Assembly: GCA_904846265.1 (NCBI GenBank)
Contig: CAJHAA010000001.1
Span: forward strand, 248,001-312,000
Origin: Psychrobacter immobilis
GTDB taxonomy: Bacteria > Pseudomonadota > Gammaproteobacteria > Pseudomonadales > Moraxellaceae
DNA: 64,000 nucleotides
Reading direction: 5' to 3'
In this document: piece by piece, positions 1 to 9,296 of the stretch
Layout: each line of letters begins with the position of its first letter
Position numbering within the stretch: the first letter of the stretch is position 1
Position numbers and translations under genes: made by a program
Notes under the pieces: model-generated
Seen by the model: the letters and a program-made list of their open reading frames with translations, nothing else
The model's database searches: none
Told to the model about the DNA's origin: nothing

Positions 1-139
1 GAGTAGGCGCGGAAATATCTGCGATACTCAGGGTTTCAGAGCTCGGCTGCACCCACTGAGTGATACCCATCATCGCTAAAATCTGGCGCTGCTGCATACG
101 ATGCTGTAATACAACTAGCGGCTCTTGGATATCACTCAT
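1..139 (-). CDS. DNA polymerase III psi subunit-like protein (HolD), partial
   Basis: The first 46 codons of a minus-strand gene that runs off the left edge of the window. The reading frame is open from the ATG complementary to 137-139 to base 1. The segment RQILAMMGITQWV resembles the N-terminus of HolD, where an RxxLLxxLGITQW pattern precedes the rest of this small clamp-loader subunit that bridges chi to the gamma complex. HolD genes in gammaproteobacteria often sit beside rimI, which would lie outside this window. Only the N-terminus is visible and HolD is poorly conserved, so the name is an inference from one short motif. Confidence 0.45.
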   Translation of the reverse strand, partial: MSDIQEPLVVLQHRMQQRQILAMMGITQWVQPSSETLSIADISAPT

Positions 140-274
140 GCTTATTTACTATCCTACTTATCTAAAATAAATTTACAGGCTTTTACTATCAAAAGAAATG
201 CTATTAAGAAAAGGTCAAGAACATATCGTTTCTTGCCAGCAAAACAATTACTTAAGTACCATCAACTAAATTGC

Positions 275-3200
275 TCAAAAAAGCTGCCGAACGCCTAACC
301 AATGATTGGCTAACATGGACAAGCAATCATACTCATCTTGACTGACTATCGTATCGTGTAACATCAGCGTATGCAATGTACTCAGCCATTGCCGGTAAGT
401 AGGATAAGCATAAGAGTAGCGCAGACTATCATTGCCCGCCTTATCTACACTATCTGCATTTCCGTCTTGTCTATGAGCATTATAATCTATTTGATCGCCG
501 CCCTGTTGCCTCTGTCTATAATTATCATTACGTTTGGCTTCTGATGCAGGCGACTGACTGGCAGGCGCTATAAAAATAGGCACCGTTTCTATCACTGCCA
601 ATAATTGGATACTATTTATATTTTGCGCAGTCAATAGTAGCCATTGCAAATTTGCGTCACTAACAGCGGCTAAGTCAATATCAATTAAACGTGCGTGACG
701 CCGCAAATCCACAAGATAGTGAGCAACACTGTCATTATTATAGCCGAGTGCTAAAATAGGTGCTGAAACGTGTACTGAGTTATCTAGTGCTGATACGACC
801 TGACCCTTGACATCTTTTGATAAGCGATAAGCCAATAAAGTAACCATTGTTCTCGCAGCAACATCAAGACCATCAAATACTTCTCCTGAAGGATCAAGCT
901 GAGCATAAATATCATCTCTACCCGCTTGCAATGCTTGCTGCCATAACCATAATAGCTGAGGCTGAGCATGCACGTGTGTCTCGTTTAACACAGTAGACAA
1001 TATCGGTAATAGTTGCTGCAACTGTAGCGCCTGCCATAACGCTAAAATCGATGGCAACCGAGAGTCGATTTTTCCTGAGTGCGTTGATACTGGCTTAATT
1101 TTATCCATAGCACCATCTTCACTGGCTATGTTATCAGCCAAATGTTGACTTAAATCTGCCGTTAGGTAGTGTTCAAATAGCTCAATGATACCCTGTTGAT
1201 AGCGCATCAGCATTGTACGACACTTTTTTTGCTGCACATAATGTTGATGATCTTGATTGCTATGACTCGCTTCATATCTTAAGCGTGATTCATTGATAGC
1301 AGTTTCTGACAGGTCATGCTGACTCAATTGCTTTATTGCCAATACAATCAATGCGTTGTCTAAACGCCTATCAAGATGTGCCACTGCCGCTAATAATTTA
1401 TGATCTATCGTATGCGCTAAAAATTGGGGGTGGCTGCTAATATTAGCGCTAGCGTTATTATCGATTTCAGCAGCAGACGTTTTATCGTTAGCAAGTCCAA
1501 GCCAGATATCACTCAAGTCATAACTCTCAGTCGTTGATAATATACGACCTTGATGGCACAACATAACTGCTTCAATCAAAGCTTGCGCCCCAAGCGGGTG
1601 ATAACTGTGATTGAGTATATACTGCGGCAGTGAAACTTTTTGTCTATCGTCGATACCAATCAATGTATCCGATGGCAAATCGCTATCAGGTTTTGCTTGC
1701 CATGGCTTGAGCAACTGATGAATACCGGTATTTTGTGCTTGAACTTGTAAACGTCCTTCAACAACGACATCTTTCTCGATAACAAACTCTAGCTCCTTAT
1801 CTTCGTTCAACTCATTCTTTATTTCATTTGCAGGAAAAGCAGTAATTTCTTTGTCTATAACATCATTGCTGTTATTAGTAAGGATTTTATTGTTATTGCT
1901 TTTATTGTTATCTAATCCTGATTGAGTTTCAAATATTGATGATTGGGTATTTTTTTCTTGTTTGTTTTTGCTTAGGCTATTTGCTTTTATGACGCCCCAA
2001 CCCCCTAATCGCCGCTGCTCATGTATCTCTTTTATTTTCTGTTGATTTATGCGCTTTTCTTTAGCCACTTGTACCGCAAAATCATGATAAGCGTTGGCAT
2101 TAATGGCACTCATTCGCTCAGCCAAGCTCGGATGGGTGGCAAACCAAGAGACGTCACCCAAATCAGCACCACTACTGGCAAAGAAGAAGTGACTAAGACC
2201 ATTGATATCGGCGATACTGGTTAAGCGCGAACCAAGCGAATCTTGATGAATGGTTTGTAAGGTTTCCATAATAGCCGGCGAGCGTGTCAGCTGCACGCTG
2301 GTGGCATCGGCAAGCAATTCACGCTGGCGATTAAAGCTGTGTTTAATCAGTTGCGCACTGGCCATACTCGAAAAACTCAATCCATGTATTAACAACGTCC
2401 AAATATTACGCGGTGCTTGACTATCGAACTTATTATTATTTTGTAGCCATCGTGACTTGCTCTTAGCTGACGACTGCTGGCTTTGTGATTGACTTTGCCA
2501 ATAGCTTACCCATTCACTATGGGTGGTAAAATTGGCGGTTTGAGCTTCAGTGCTACGCGCATGGCTATCGACGACCCTTTGTGACAAGAGATTGCGTCGA
2601 TTGACCGCATCATCAAAATAATTGTGATGGCTATTCTGATGACTGCGTTGATTACCAGCGCCAAAATTATTAATAGAATCACTCCAGTCATAGAGTAATT
2701 GCAAGCCTGCCAGCACGACCATGAGCTGTAAGTTAAAAGTGGCATCACCATGCAATATATGACCATATTCATGCCCTATTAGCCCATACAGCCCCTCATC
2801 GGACAGCTTATCAAGCGCGCCTTGAGTGACGACCAACACCATATCTTGACTATGACGACCAGCGACGAAGCCGTTAATACCTTGCTCATCAGGCAGTACA
2901 TACAGAATCGGCATACGTACACCCGAAGCAATGGCTAGCTGCTGGGCAATCTCATAATAACGACGGTAGACAGGCGGGAAATCTCGCTCATCACGCACGG
3001 CGATATGGTGGGCGCTGAAACGAACCTTTGGTATAGGCTCATGCTGATGGGCAACCCCTTGACTATGCTCCCACGCATCTTGGCTGTGGTCGATAAACAG
3101 CCGAACCCCGCCCACACGCTGAGCAATAGCGCGACCACCCGCTTCTAAACGTCTGTACTCTAAAAAGCTACCGATCACAAAGCTACCGATTGTCCAGATA

Positions 3201-3367
3201 GCAACCAGTATCAACACCCAATGATAAATGCCACCAGTAAATATCGTTAGCAGCAGCGCCATGATACCCAGCGCTACTGCCAGATGGGCAAAGACAATGA
3301 GAAAAAATAGCCCATAGAGCAACAGACTTCGCTGGGTACGGGTGCGTTGTTCACCAAAAAAATCCAT
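275..3367 (-). CDS. Membrane-anchored M48 family metallopeptidase with long C-terminal region
   Basis: A zinc peptidase of the M48 (HtpX/Ste24) family. Two hydrophobic segments lie at about residues 14-42 and 48-70. The metal site HEYGH is at 199-203, and the probable third ligand is Glu350 in RQRELLADA. A further hydrophobic stretch follows the HEYGH motif. A Ser/Gln/Asn-rich linker (about 285-315) separates the two halves of the catalytic domain. The roughly 600 residues after the peptidase domain are hydrophilic, low in complexity around 465-520, and match no domain I recognise. At 1030 residues it is much longer than HtpX, which is about 290. It follows lemA by 58 bp on the same strand; lemA next to an M48 peptidase is a recurrent pair, which suggests a joint role in envelope protein quality control. 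The catalytic assignment is firm. The substrate is unknown. Confidence 0.85.
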   Translation of the reverse strand: MDFFGEQRTRTQRSLLLYGLFFLIVFAHLAVALGIMALLLTIFTGGIYHWVLILVAIWTIGSFVIGSFLEYRRLEAGGRAIAQRVGGVRLFIDHSQDAWEHSQGVAHQHEPIPKVRFSAHHIAVRDERDFPPVYRRYYEIAQQLAIASGVRMPILYVLPDEQGINGFVAGRHSQDMVLVVTQGALDKLSDEGLYGLIGHEYGHILHGDATFNLQLMVVLAGLQLLYDWSDSINNFGAGNQRSHQNSHHNYFDDAVNRRNLLSQRVVDSHARSTEAQTANFTTHSEWVSYWQSQSQSQQSSAKSKSRWLQNNNKFDSQAPRNIWTLLIHGLSFSSMASAQLIKHSFNRQRELLADATSVQLTRSPAIMETLQTIHQDSLGSRLTSIADINGLSHFFFASSGADLGDVSWFATHPSLAERMSAINANAYHDFAVQVAKEKRINQQKIKEIHEQRRLGGWGVIKANSLSKNKQEKNTQSSIFETQSGLDNNKSNNNKILTNNSNDVIDKEITAFPANEIKNELNEDKELEFVIEKDVVVEGRLQVQAQNTGIHQLLKPWQAKPDSDLPSDTLIGIDDRQKVSLPQYILNHSYHPLGAQALIEAVMLCHQGRILSTTESYDLSDIWLGLANDKTSAAEIDNNASANISSHPQFLAHTIDHKLLAAVAHLDRRLDNALIVLAIKQLSQHDLSETAINESRLRYEASHSNQDHQHYVQQKKCRTMLMRYQQGIIELFEHYLTADLSQHLADNIASEDGAMDKIKPVSTHSGKIDSRLPSILALWQALQLQQLLPILSTVLNETHVHAQPQLLWLWQQALQAGRDDIYAQLDPSGEVFDGLDVAARTMVTLLAYRLSKDVKGQVVSALDNSVHVSAPILALGYNNDSVAHYLVDLRRHARLIDIDLAAVSDANLQWLLLTAQNINSIQLLAVIETVPIFIAPASQSPASEAKRNDNYRQRQQGGDQIDYNAHRQDGNADSVDKAGNDSLRYSYAYPTYRQWLSTLHTLMLHDTIVSQDEYDCLSMLANHWLGVRQLF

Positions 3368-3425
3368 CTATATGCCTGACTTAAAAATAGCTAAACGCAT
3401 CTGAACATATGAATATAATTCAATA

Positions 3426-4022
3426 TCAGCCCATATTGACGACAGGTGCTTGAGCGATCACATTTCTGTCTTCAAAAACTAGCGGGCTTAACGGGCGAAA
3501 GCCAAAAGTCGTACTAATAAGATTGTTGGGAAATACCTCGCGGTCATTGTTATAGAACATCACGCTGTCATTATAGTGCTGACGGGCGAAGCCAATGCGG
3601 TTCTCAGTATTGGTCAGCTCATCCATCAACTCTTTAATCATACTGTCCGCCTTTAGCTCAGGGTAAGCTTCCACAACCGCTGAAAACTGCCCTAACGCTT
3701 TAGACAGCATACTCTCAGCTTTGGCAAATAGCGCCATATGCTCAAGCGAGTCTGGCTGATGTGTATTGGAGTCTTGCAAGCTCTGGGCATGATTACGTGC
3801 ACTAATCACACGGGTCAGCGTCTCTTCTTCATGCGTCAGATAGCGTTTAGCAGTTTCAACCAAATTTGGAATCAAATCATGACGGCGCTTCAGTTGTACA
3901 TCGATTTGAGCAAAACCATTTTTCGCTTGGTTGCGAGCGCGTACCAATTTATTAAATATAGATACGCCAAACACAATCACTAGTAGCACGAAGGCAATGA
4001 ACAACCAAACAAACATCTTCAT
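3426..4022 (-). CDS. lemA: LemA family protein
   Basis: A 198-residue LemA-family membrane protein. One N-terminal transmembrane segment (about residues 3-23) is followed by a helical domain with the family signature around residues 28-60 (VRARNQAKNGFAQIDVQLKR, then RHDLIPNLVE). The conserved FARQHYNDSV segment lies near 145-155. The length is normal for the family. It is the first gene of a two-gene unit with the M48 peptidase downstream. LemA proteins are thought to form periplasmic helical bundles; the biochemical role is not settled. The start is the only ATG that retains the membrane anchor. Confidence 0.9.
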   Translation of the reverse strand: MKMFVWLFIAFVLLVIVFGVSIFNKLVRARNQAKNGFAQIDVQLKRRHDLIPNLVETAKRYLTHEEETLTRVISARNHAQSLQDSNTHQPDSLEHMALFAKAESMLSKALGQFSAVVEAYPELKADSMIKELMDELTNTENRIGFARQHYNDSVMFYNNDREVFPNNLISTTFGFRPLSPLVFEDRNVIAQAPVVNMG

Positions 4023-4121
4023 AAGAAAACCCTAAAGTGTCCAGAATGTTAATAAAAGTTAATACATTGTATTTTAACCCATCTTAATCAATCAAAGGTC
4101 AAAATCGGACAAAAAAAGGTC

Positions 4122-4151
4122 GAAAAAAAAGCCCTTTACAATGAAGGGCTT
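4122..4151 (-). terminator. Intrinsic terminator downstream of SRP RNA
   Basis: On the minus strand an 8-bp perfect stem (arms 4129-4136 and 4144-4151, 7-nt loop) is followed by a run of eight T residues. It lies downstream of the 4.5S RNA and upstream of lemA, so it probably ends the ffs transcript. Confidence 0.7.
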
Positions 4152-4213
4152 AATAGATCAAACGAGCATTTCTGATTAAATATCAAAACAGGTATCAAAT
4201 TTTAGGCAAAAAA

Positions 4214-4325
<112 letters not shown>

Positions 4326-4332
4326 GTTGCAA

Positions 4333-4360
4333 ATTATACAAGAATTTTTAAATATTACAA
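4333..4360 (-). promoter_or_regulatory. Sigma-70 promoter of ffs
   Basis: On the minus strand, a -35 TTGTAA (4355-4360), a 16-bp spacer and a perfect -10 TATAAT (4333-4338). Transcription would start near 4326, which coincides with the 5' end predicted from the RNA structure. Confidence 0.75.
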
Positions 4361-4580
4361 CCCCTATCGTAAAACTCTTTCTATAACCTCAAAACGCCCT
4401 GTAACTTAGGTGACAAAATTCTCACAGCGAGCCTGTTAAATTTTGCTATTTTAGTTGAGGAAGCTGAGCATACTCGGTATCAACTAATAACTAAAATGGA
4501 CAGCTTCTCATATAAAGGCGAGTCTTACCTATGTATGGCTAACCTAAATACTATTGATATAACTCACTCAGGAGATCATT

Positions 4581-5297
4581 GTGAAAACCACTTTACTTAA
4601 TAAAGCCGCTCTAACGACTGGTACTGCATTTCTACTCACAGCCATGATGGGTAGCGCACATGCAGAACCAACAGGCTACGATCAGCTTACTTTTCAGACA
4701 GAAGTAAAAGAAGAAATCCAGAATGATGAAGTACGAGCCAGCTTATATAAAAAAGCGCAGGCAATGGATTCTAAAACTCTAGCGACAACGCTCAACACCT
4801 CAATTAATAATGCCATGAAAATTGCTAAGCGCTATCCAACGGTCACCGTAAGCACCGGACAACAGCGCACCTACCCTCGCTATGATAAAAATGACAAAAT
4901 CATTGGCTGGACAGGACAAGCAAACATCGATTTAAAAAGTACCGACTTTGCAGCCACCAGCCAACTCATCGCTGACCTACAAGAAACGTTGGTGATGGAC
5001 AATCTGAACTTTGGTGTCTCAGATACCAAAAAGGATGCGCTTGAGCAAAAGCTGATGACCAATGCGTCTCGTGCTTTTCAGCAACAAGCTAAAAACCTAA
5101 CACGCGCTTGGGATGCTCGTGGCTATCGTGTCGTCAATGTGAATCTAAATACAGGTAGCAACTACCCACGTCCGATGTATAGTGCTATGAGTATGAAAGC
5201 AGGCGCAGCAGACGAATCAGTACCTAGCCAAAGTTTTGAATCTGGCAATAGCACTATCTCAGTGACTGCTAATGGTACGATTGAATTGACTAAATAA
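4581..5297 (+). CDS. Secreted SIMPL domain (DUF541) protein
   Basis: A 238-residue exported protein. The N-terminal signal peptide ends at AHA (residue 28). The mature part has the SIMPL/DUF541 pattern: a segment for the oscillating N-terminal strand-helix, TVSTGQQRTYPRYD and WTGQANIDLKSTDF in the middle, and a C-terminal ISVTANGTIEL strand. SIMPL proteins are periplasmic or outer-membrane associated; their function is not well defined and some are linked to oxidative stress. The start is GTG at 4581, chosen because AGGAGAT lies 4-10 bp upstream and the signal peptide begins there. It is a single gene followed by a strong palindrome. Confidence 0.8.
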   Translation: MKTTLLNKAALTTGTAFLLTAMMGSAHAEPTGYDQLTFQTEVKEEIQNDEVRASLYKKAQAMDSKTLATTLNTSINNAMKIAKRYPTVTVSTGQQRTYPRYDKNDKIIGWTGQANIDLKSTDFAATSQLIADLQETLVMDNLNFGVSDTKKDALEQKLMTNASRAFQQQAKNLTRAWDARGYRVVNVNLNTGSNYPRPMYSAMSMKAGAADESVPSQSFESGNSTISVTANGTIELTK

Positions 5298-5330
5298 GCT
5301 GTAAATACATAGAATTAATAAATATCCTGA

Positions 5331-5376
5331 TAAACATAAAGGCAAGCGCTGCAATCAGCGCTTGCCTTTATGTTTA
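5331..5376 (+). terminator. Perfect 21-bp palindrome, probable bidirectional terminator
   Basis: The arms 5331-5351 and 5356-5376 are exactly complementary around a 4-nt CAAT loop. It lies between the convergent SIMPL gene and DUF4124 gene. The GC-rich core AGGCAAGCGCTG is flanked by AT-rich stem bases rather than a free T-run, so termination would depend on the AT part of the stem. Confidence 0.65.
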
Positions 5377-5457
5377 TATAGAAGAAATTAACTTATAAAG
5401 TTACTCTACTTTGTATGGGTTCTTATACTTATCCATGATTGACACATTGCCTACAAG

Positions 5458-6255
5458 TTAATTTATCACCGGTTGCTCAAGCGTCATAGGTTTGTCTACG
5501 ATAGGCTTAGTAAATGATTGCATATTCGGTTGTTTGCCCTCTTGACGCATTTTTAACAGTACTTTTTGATACCAAGGTAGATTCTGATAAGCTAAAAGCT
5601 GTTGCGCGATTTTCTTATTATTTTGCAATGTTGTATTGTTTTGAATCACATACACCGTTCGCTCTACTTGTTTGAGTGTTTGACCTTTCTCATTTTTTAA
5701 CACGGCTTTTATCTTGTGCGATCCTGGTAAAACATCTACCGTTGCAATCGAGGCGCTAAGACCTTGCGCGACTTCATTACCATCCAAATAAATACTGACA
5801 CTATCACCTGCTTGTAAGTTCGGCTTCACTTGCACATTGACATCAATGCTTTGGGCTGGACGACGATATGCACGTTCTGCGCTTGGTTCAGTAATATTAA
5901 GCTGATAATTGACGACTGGTTTGGCGTCAGGGCTATTTTTAGCAGCCGTATTTTGCGTAGTCGTATTAACATTACTAGAAGGAGGTGGACTACTCATGTT
6001 ATCACTGTTACTTGAGCTGATGCGACTTTCTTTCGTCGTGACACCCGTTTGGCTGATTTTTTTACCCGCCTGCTGCTCATAATTTTGCGGGCGATCGGTA
6101 AAGGTGACTTGACCTGTTTTTTCGTCAATAACTTTATAAATAGGCGCAGCATTTGTCAAAGGGGCATAGAGAGTTGCCATACTAATCATCGTAGCAGCAA
6201 TCAGTACCAACCCTAACTTACTGTTTGAAAAAACCGGTTTTGATAATGAAGTCAT
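5458..6255 (-). CDS. DUF4124 domain-containing exported protein
   Basis: A 265-residue protein with an N-terminal signal segment (hydrophobic about 16-36, cleavage near TNAAP). The DUF4124 signature follows at about 38-60 (PIYKVIDEKTGQVTFTDRP). A Ser/Asn/Thr-rich linker occupies about 75-115. From about 118 to 205 there is a beta-rich segment with SVSIYLDGNEVAQG that looks like an immunoglobulin-like fold. The C-terminus (about 215-265) is helical and Gln-rich. The gene lies downstream of glnA in the same orientation, beyond glnA's terminator. The molecular function of DUF4124 is unknown; proteins of this kind are frequent beside glnA in gammaproteobacteria. Confidence 0.75.
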   Translation of the reverse strand: MTSLSKPVFSNSKLGLVLIAATMISMATLYAPLTNAAPIYKVIDEKTGQVTFTDRPQNYEQQAGKKISQTGVTTKESRISSSNSDNMSSPPPSSNVNTTTQNTAAKNSPDAKPVVNYQLNITEPSAERAYRRPAQSIDVNVQVKPNLQAGDSVSIYLDGNEVAQGLSASIATVDVLPGSHKIKAVLKNEKGQTLKQVERTVYVIQNNTTLQNNKKIAQQLLAYQNLPWYQKVLLKMRQEGKQPNMQSFTKPIVDKPMTLEQPVIN

Positions 6256-6379
6256 AGTCAGTCAACCTAATGAGTACCTAATATTATGAATATCTATTAT
6301 GCGATACTTTGGGTGTTAAATCAGTAATAATTTCAAAGAGGACAGATCCGTTGATTTAGCAAATTATTATTGAGACGTA

Positions 6380-6416
6380 AAAAAAACCAGCTAAGAATAA
6401 CTTAGCTGGTTTTTAT
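6380..6416 (-). terminator. Intrinsic terminator of glnA
   Basis: An inverted repeat with CCAGCTAAG and CTTAGCTGG arms around a 5-nt loop, flanked by A-runs on one side and T-runs on the other, so it can work in both directions. It lies just downstream of the glnA stop codon on the minus strand. Confidence 0.8.
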
Positions 6417-6448
6417 CACTCAAAATAACTGAGTGTTTTAGCTATAAA

Positions 6449-7858
6449 TTAGCAGCTGTAGTATAAGTCAAACTCAACTGGATGCACGGTTAAATTGACA
6501 CGTTGCACTTCTTCTTCTTTCAAAGCGATGAACGCCTCTAGCATGTCTTCAGTGAATACATCACCTTTTAATAAGAACTCATGATCATCACGCAAGGCTT
6601 GTAATGCAACTTCTAAGCTCTCCGCAACGGTTGGGATGAGTGCTTCTTCTTCTGGTGGTAAGTCATACAAGTTTTTGTCAGCAGCTTCACCCGGATGTAT
6701 TTTATTTTGAATACCATCAAGACCTGCCATTAGTAACGCTGCAAACGTTAAATATGGGTTGGCCGCTGGATCAGGGAAACGTGCTTCAACACGTACCGCT
6801 TTTGGGCTGCTAACATGTGGAATACGGATAGATGCTGAGCGGTTAGATGCTGAGTACGCAAGTTTGATAGGCGCTTCATAATGCGGTACTAGGCGCTTAT
6901 AGCTATTAGTCGATGGGTTGGTAATCGCATTCAACGCACGCGCATGCTTGATAATACCACCGATGAAATACAGTGCAGATTCAGACAAACCAGCATACTC
7001 ATCACCTGAGAAAGTATTGACACCATCTTTGGAGATTGACATATGCACGTGCATGCCTGAACCATTGTCACCAACGATTGGTTTTGGCATAAAGGTAGCC
7101 GTTTTACCAAACTGATGCGCAACATTATGCACAACATACTTTAGCTGCTGTACTTCATCAGCTTTTTTGACTAACGTATTGAAAGCGACACCAATTTCTG
7201 ACTGGCAAGGCGCAACTTCATGGTGATGAACTTCGACACAGCCTTCACCGATGATTTCTTCTAAACGCTCACACATAACAGAGCGCATGTCTTGCGAGCT
7301 ATCGATTGGTGGTACTGGGAAGTAAGCGCCTTTAACACGTGGACGATGTCCCATGTTGCCCCACTCATAGTCATTGTTAGTCGACCATGCCGCTTCTTCG
7401 GCTGTGATCTTGTGGCTAACGCCAGACATATCAATTGACCATTTCACATCATCAAATATAAAGAACTCAGGCTCAGGACCAAAATAAGCAGTATCACCAA
7501 TGCCCGTTGACTTTAAGTACTCTTCGGCGCGGCGCGCAATAGAACGTGGGTCACGATCATAACCTTGTAGCGTTGATGGCTCGATAATATCGCAAGTAAC
7601 AACTACGGTAAGTGAATCAAAGAACGGGTCAAGAAAAGCCGTCTCTGGATCAGGACGCAAGATCATATCTGACGCTTCGATACCTTTCCAACCAGCAATA
7701 GATGAGCCATCAAACATCTTGCCATCTTCCATCACTTCTTCGTCAACGCTATGCGCTGGGAAGCTGATATGTTGCTCTTTACCACGTGTATCAGTGAAGC
7801 GAAAATCAACCCATTTAGCATTAGAGGATTGGATAAGATCTAGTAGTTTGTTCGACAT
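6449..7858 (-). CDS. glnA: Type I glutamine synthetase
   Basis: ATP-dependent synthesis of glutamine from glutamate and ammonia in the cytoplasm, as a dodecamer. The 469 residues equal the E. coli GlnA length. Visible signatures are the N-terminal beta-grasp region (FDGSSIAGW), the ATP-binding [14 protein letters not shown] segment and the adenylylation site NLYDLPPEE near residue 398, which marks the GSI-beta type controlled by GlnE adenylylation. A good ribosome-binding site (GGAGAC) precedes the ATG. The 700-bp upstream region carries a sigma-54 promoter and NtrC-type sites, consistent with induction by nitrogen limitation. Confidence 0.98.
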   Translation of the reverse strand: MSNKLLDLIQSSNAKWVDFRFTDTRGKEQHISFPAHSVDEEVMEDGKMFDGSSIAGWKGIEASDMILRPDPETAFLDPFFDSLTVVVTCDIIEPSTLQGYDRDPRSIARRAEEYLKSTGIGDTAYFGPEPEFFIFDDVKWSIDMSGVSHKITAEEAAWSTNNDYEWGNMGHRPRVKGAYFPVPPIDSSQDMRSVMCERLEEIIGEGCVEVHHHEVAPCQSEIGVAFNTLVKKADEVQQLKYVVHNVAHQFGKTATFMPKPIVGDNGSGMHVHMSISKDGVNTFSGDEYAGLSESALYFIGGIIKHARALNAITNPSTNSYKRLVPHYEAPIKLAYSASNRSASIRIPHVSSPKAVRVEARFPDPAANPYLTFAALLMAGLDGIQNKIHPGEAADKNLYDLPPEEEALIPTVAESLEVALQALRDDHEFLLKGDVFTEDMLEAFIALKEEEVQRVNLTVHPVEFDLYYSC

Positions 7859-8176
7859 AAATAGTCTCCGTTGTGTTGATTAGGTTATTGCGATTTAAAA
7901 TTATAAGTACAATCTGTTGGTTAAAAATCTCTGGTTTGATAACAGTCAGCGCTGCGTTTAGAGCTAAATATCCTGTTTAATATTATGCTTATTCTCAGCA
8001 CTGTCAATATTATTAGTCAAGATAGTCATCTGAGTTATGCGCTTAATAAGACCCGCCAGTGTTTTGGTTCGATATTATTCTAACAACATATCACTCATTA
8101 TGCTGAACTCTTCAGGCACTTGTTAATAATAATTATTGAACCACTTTATCACCAAAGATAATCATAACAGTAATAA

Positions 8177-8192
8177 TGCAAAGGCTATGCCA
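8177..8192 (-). promoter_or_regulatory. Sigma-54 promoter of glnA
   Basis: The minus strand reads TGGCAT-N5-TTGCA, one base from the RpoN consensus TGGCAC-N5-TTGCA, with the invariant GG and GC separated by exactly 10 bp. Transcription would start near 8166, giving a leader of about 310 nt before glnA. Confidence 0.7.
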
Positions 8193-8345
8193 GCTTTTTA
8201 TAACGCTGAAAATGCAGAGGATAAAATGATAGTTATTAATAATAATTACAGCAACTTATAATATCTTTGAAACTATTTCAGCCGTAGATTTATCGTCAGT
8301 GGTGTCATACAAATTATTTATCCAGAGTCATTAATAACGCATTTA

Positions 8346-8362
8346 TGCACTAATTTAGTGCA
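8346..8362. promoter_or_regulatory. NtrC (GlnG) binding site 1, perfect palindrome
   Basis: TGCACTAATTTAGTGCA is a perfect 17-bp palindrome that closely fits the NtrC consensus (GCAC-N5-7-GTGC). It lies about 188 bp upstream of the inferred sigma-54 start of glnA, a normal enhancer distance. Confidence 0.7.
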
Positions 8363-8387
8363 TATTAAATGTATAAATAAAAAATTA

Positions 8388-8404
8388 TGTACTTTTTTAG
8401 TGCA
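8388..8404. promoter_or_regulatory. NtrC (GlnG) binding site 2, degenerate
   Basis: This 17-bp site (TGTAC...AGTGCA) matches site 1 at 14 of 17 positions. The two centres are 42 bp apart, four helical turns, as expected for a tandem NtrC enhancer. Confidence 0.55.
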
Positions 8405-8564
8405 TTTGAGATATTAACGAATGTCATCTAACAAGCAAAATGTATTGTTATTCACCACTTATTTGGGTCGCCTGCACCCTACATTTGATAGACTGCAAAA
8501 TAGTGGTAAGATAACGGCGTCATATAACCATCTCCATAGATAGAACTCAATAAGTAGAACGCTA

Positions 8565-9188
8565 ATGATTCTGATGATCGATAATTACGACAGTTTTACG
8601 TACAATATTGTACAGTACTTCGGTGAATTACAGCAGGACATCACCGTCTGGCGTAACGATCAAACCACTATTGAAAATATTAGAATCCTTGCGCCAGATG
8701 CGATCGTCATTGGCCCCGGTCCCTGCGATCCCGATCAGGCGGGTATCTCTCTAGAAGCTATCAAGACTTTTCAGGGCGTGATACCGATACTAGGCATTTG
8801 CCTAGGACATCAGGCAATTGGACAGGCATTTGGTGGACAAGTGGTCAAGGCTGGCGAAGTCATGCATGGCCGCTTATCCGCCGTCTATCATACTGACCAA
8901 GGTGTCTTTGAAGGCTTGCCTAATCCCGTACAAGTCACGCGCTATCATTCGCTTGTCATTGATAAAACCAGCCTGCCCGACTGTCTTGAGCTGACCGCAT
9001 GGACACAAAACAATGATGGCAGTATTGAAGAAATCATGGGTATCCGTCATAAAACGTTTGCGATAGAAGGGGTACAATTCCATCCTGAGTCTATCTTAAG
9101 CGAAGCAGGTTATCAGCTGCTCAACAATTTTTTGCAAACGCATCATTTGTCAGCACTAACCTCAGATGAACTACCACAGGTCGGCTAA
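8565..9188 (+). CDS. trpG: Anthranilate synthase component II (glutamine amidotransferase)
   Basis: Supplies ammonia from glutamine to TrpE for anthranilate formation, the first step of tryptophan synthesis. Class I glutamine amidotransferase, 207 residues. The catalytic triad is visible: nucleophile Cys79 in GICLGHQ (77-83), and His173/Glu175 in QFHPES. The oxyanion-strand sequence [10 protein letters not shown] is at 51-60. It heads a trpG-trpD-trpC group; trpE is not adjacent. A dual role with PabB in folate synthesis (PabA function) is common for such enzymes and cannot be excluded from sequence. Confidence 0.95.
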   Translation: MILMIDNYDSFTYNIVQYFGELQQDITVWRNDQTTIENIRILAPDAIVIGPGPCDPDQAGISLEAIKTFQGVIPILGICLGHQAIGQAFGGQVVKAGEVMHGRLSAVYHTDQGVFEGLPNPVQVTRYHSLVIDKTSLPDCLELTAWTQNNDGSIEEIMGIRHKTFAIEGVQFHPESILSEAGYQLLNNFLQTHHLSALTSDELPQVG

Positions 9189-9296
9189 CAGTTTATTAAA
9201 GCATGTTCTAAAAAAGCCGTTAATAACAAAATTAAAATAAAACCTATTCTATTGATAATTTAAAATTAACGTATAAAAATATTAAGAGAGATCATA

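Larger units (their letters stand above)
7859..8564. other. Long divergent regulatory region between glnA and trpG
   Basis: About 700 bp without a gene. Besides the sigma-54 promoter and two NtrC-type sites listed separately, it is AT-rich (many AATAATAATTA stretches between 8120 and 8250) and could hold bends or an IHF site between enhancer and promoter. I see no trp leader peptide or attenuator before trpG. Confidence 0.6.

Noticed and set aside
8404..8564. Tryptophan attenuator before trpG.
   Set aside because: No short leader ORF with tandem Trp codons and no competing hairpins with a T-run are present.
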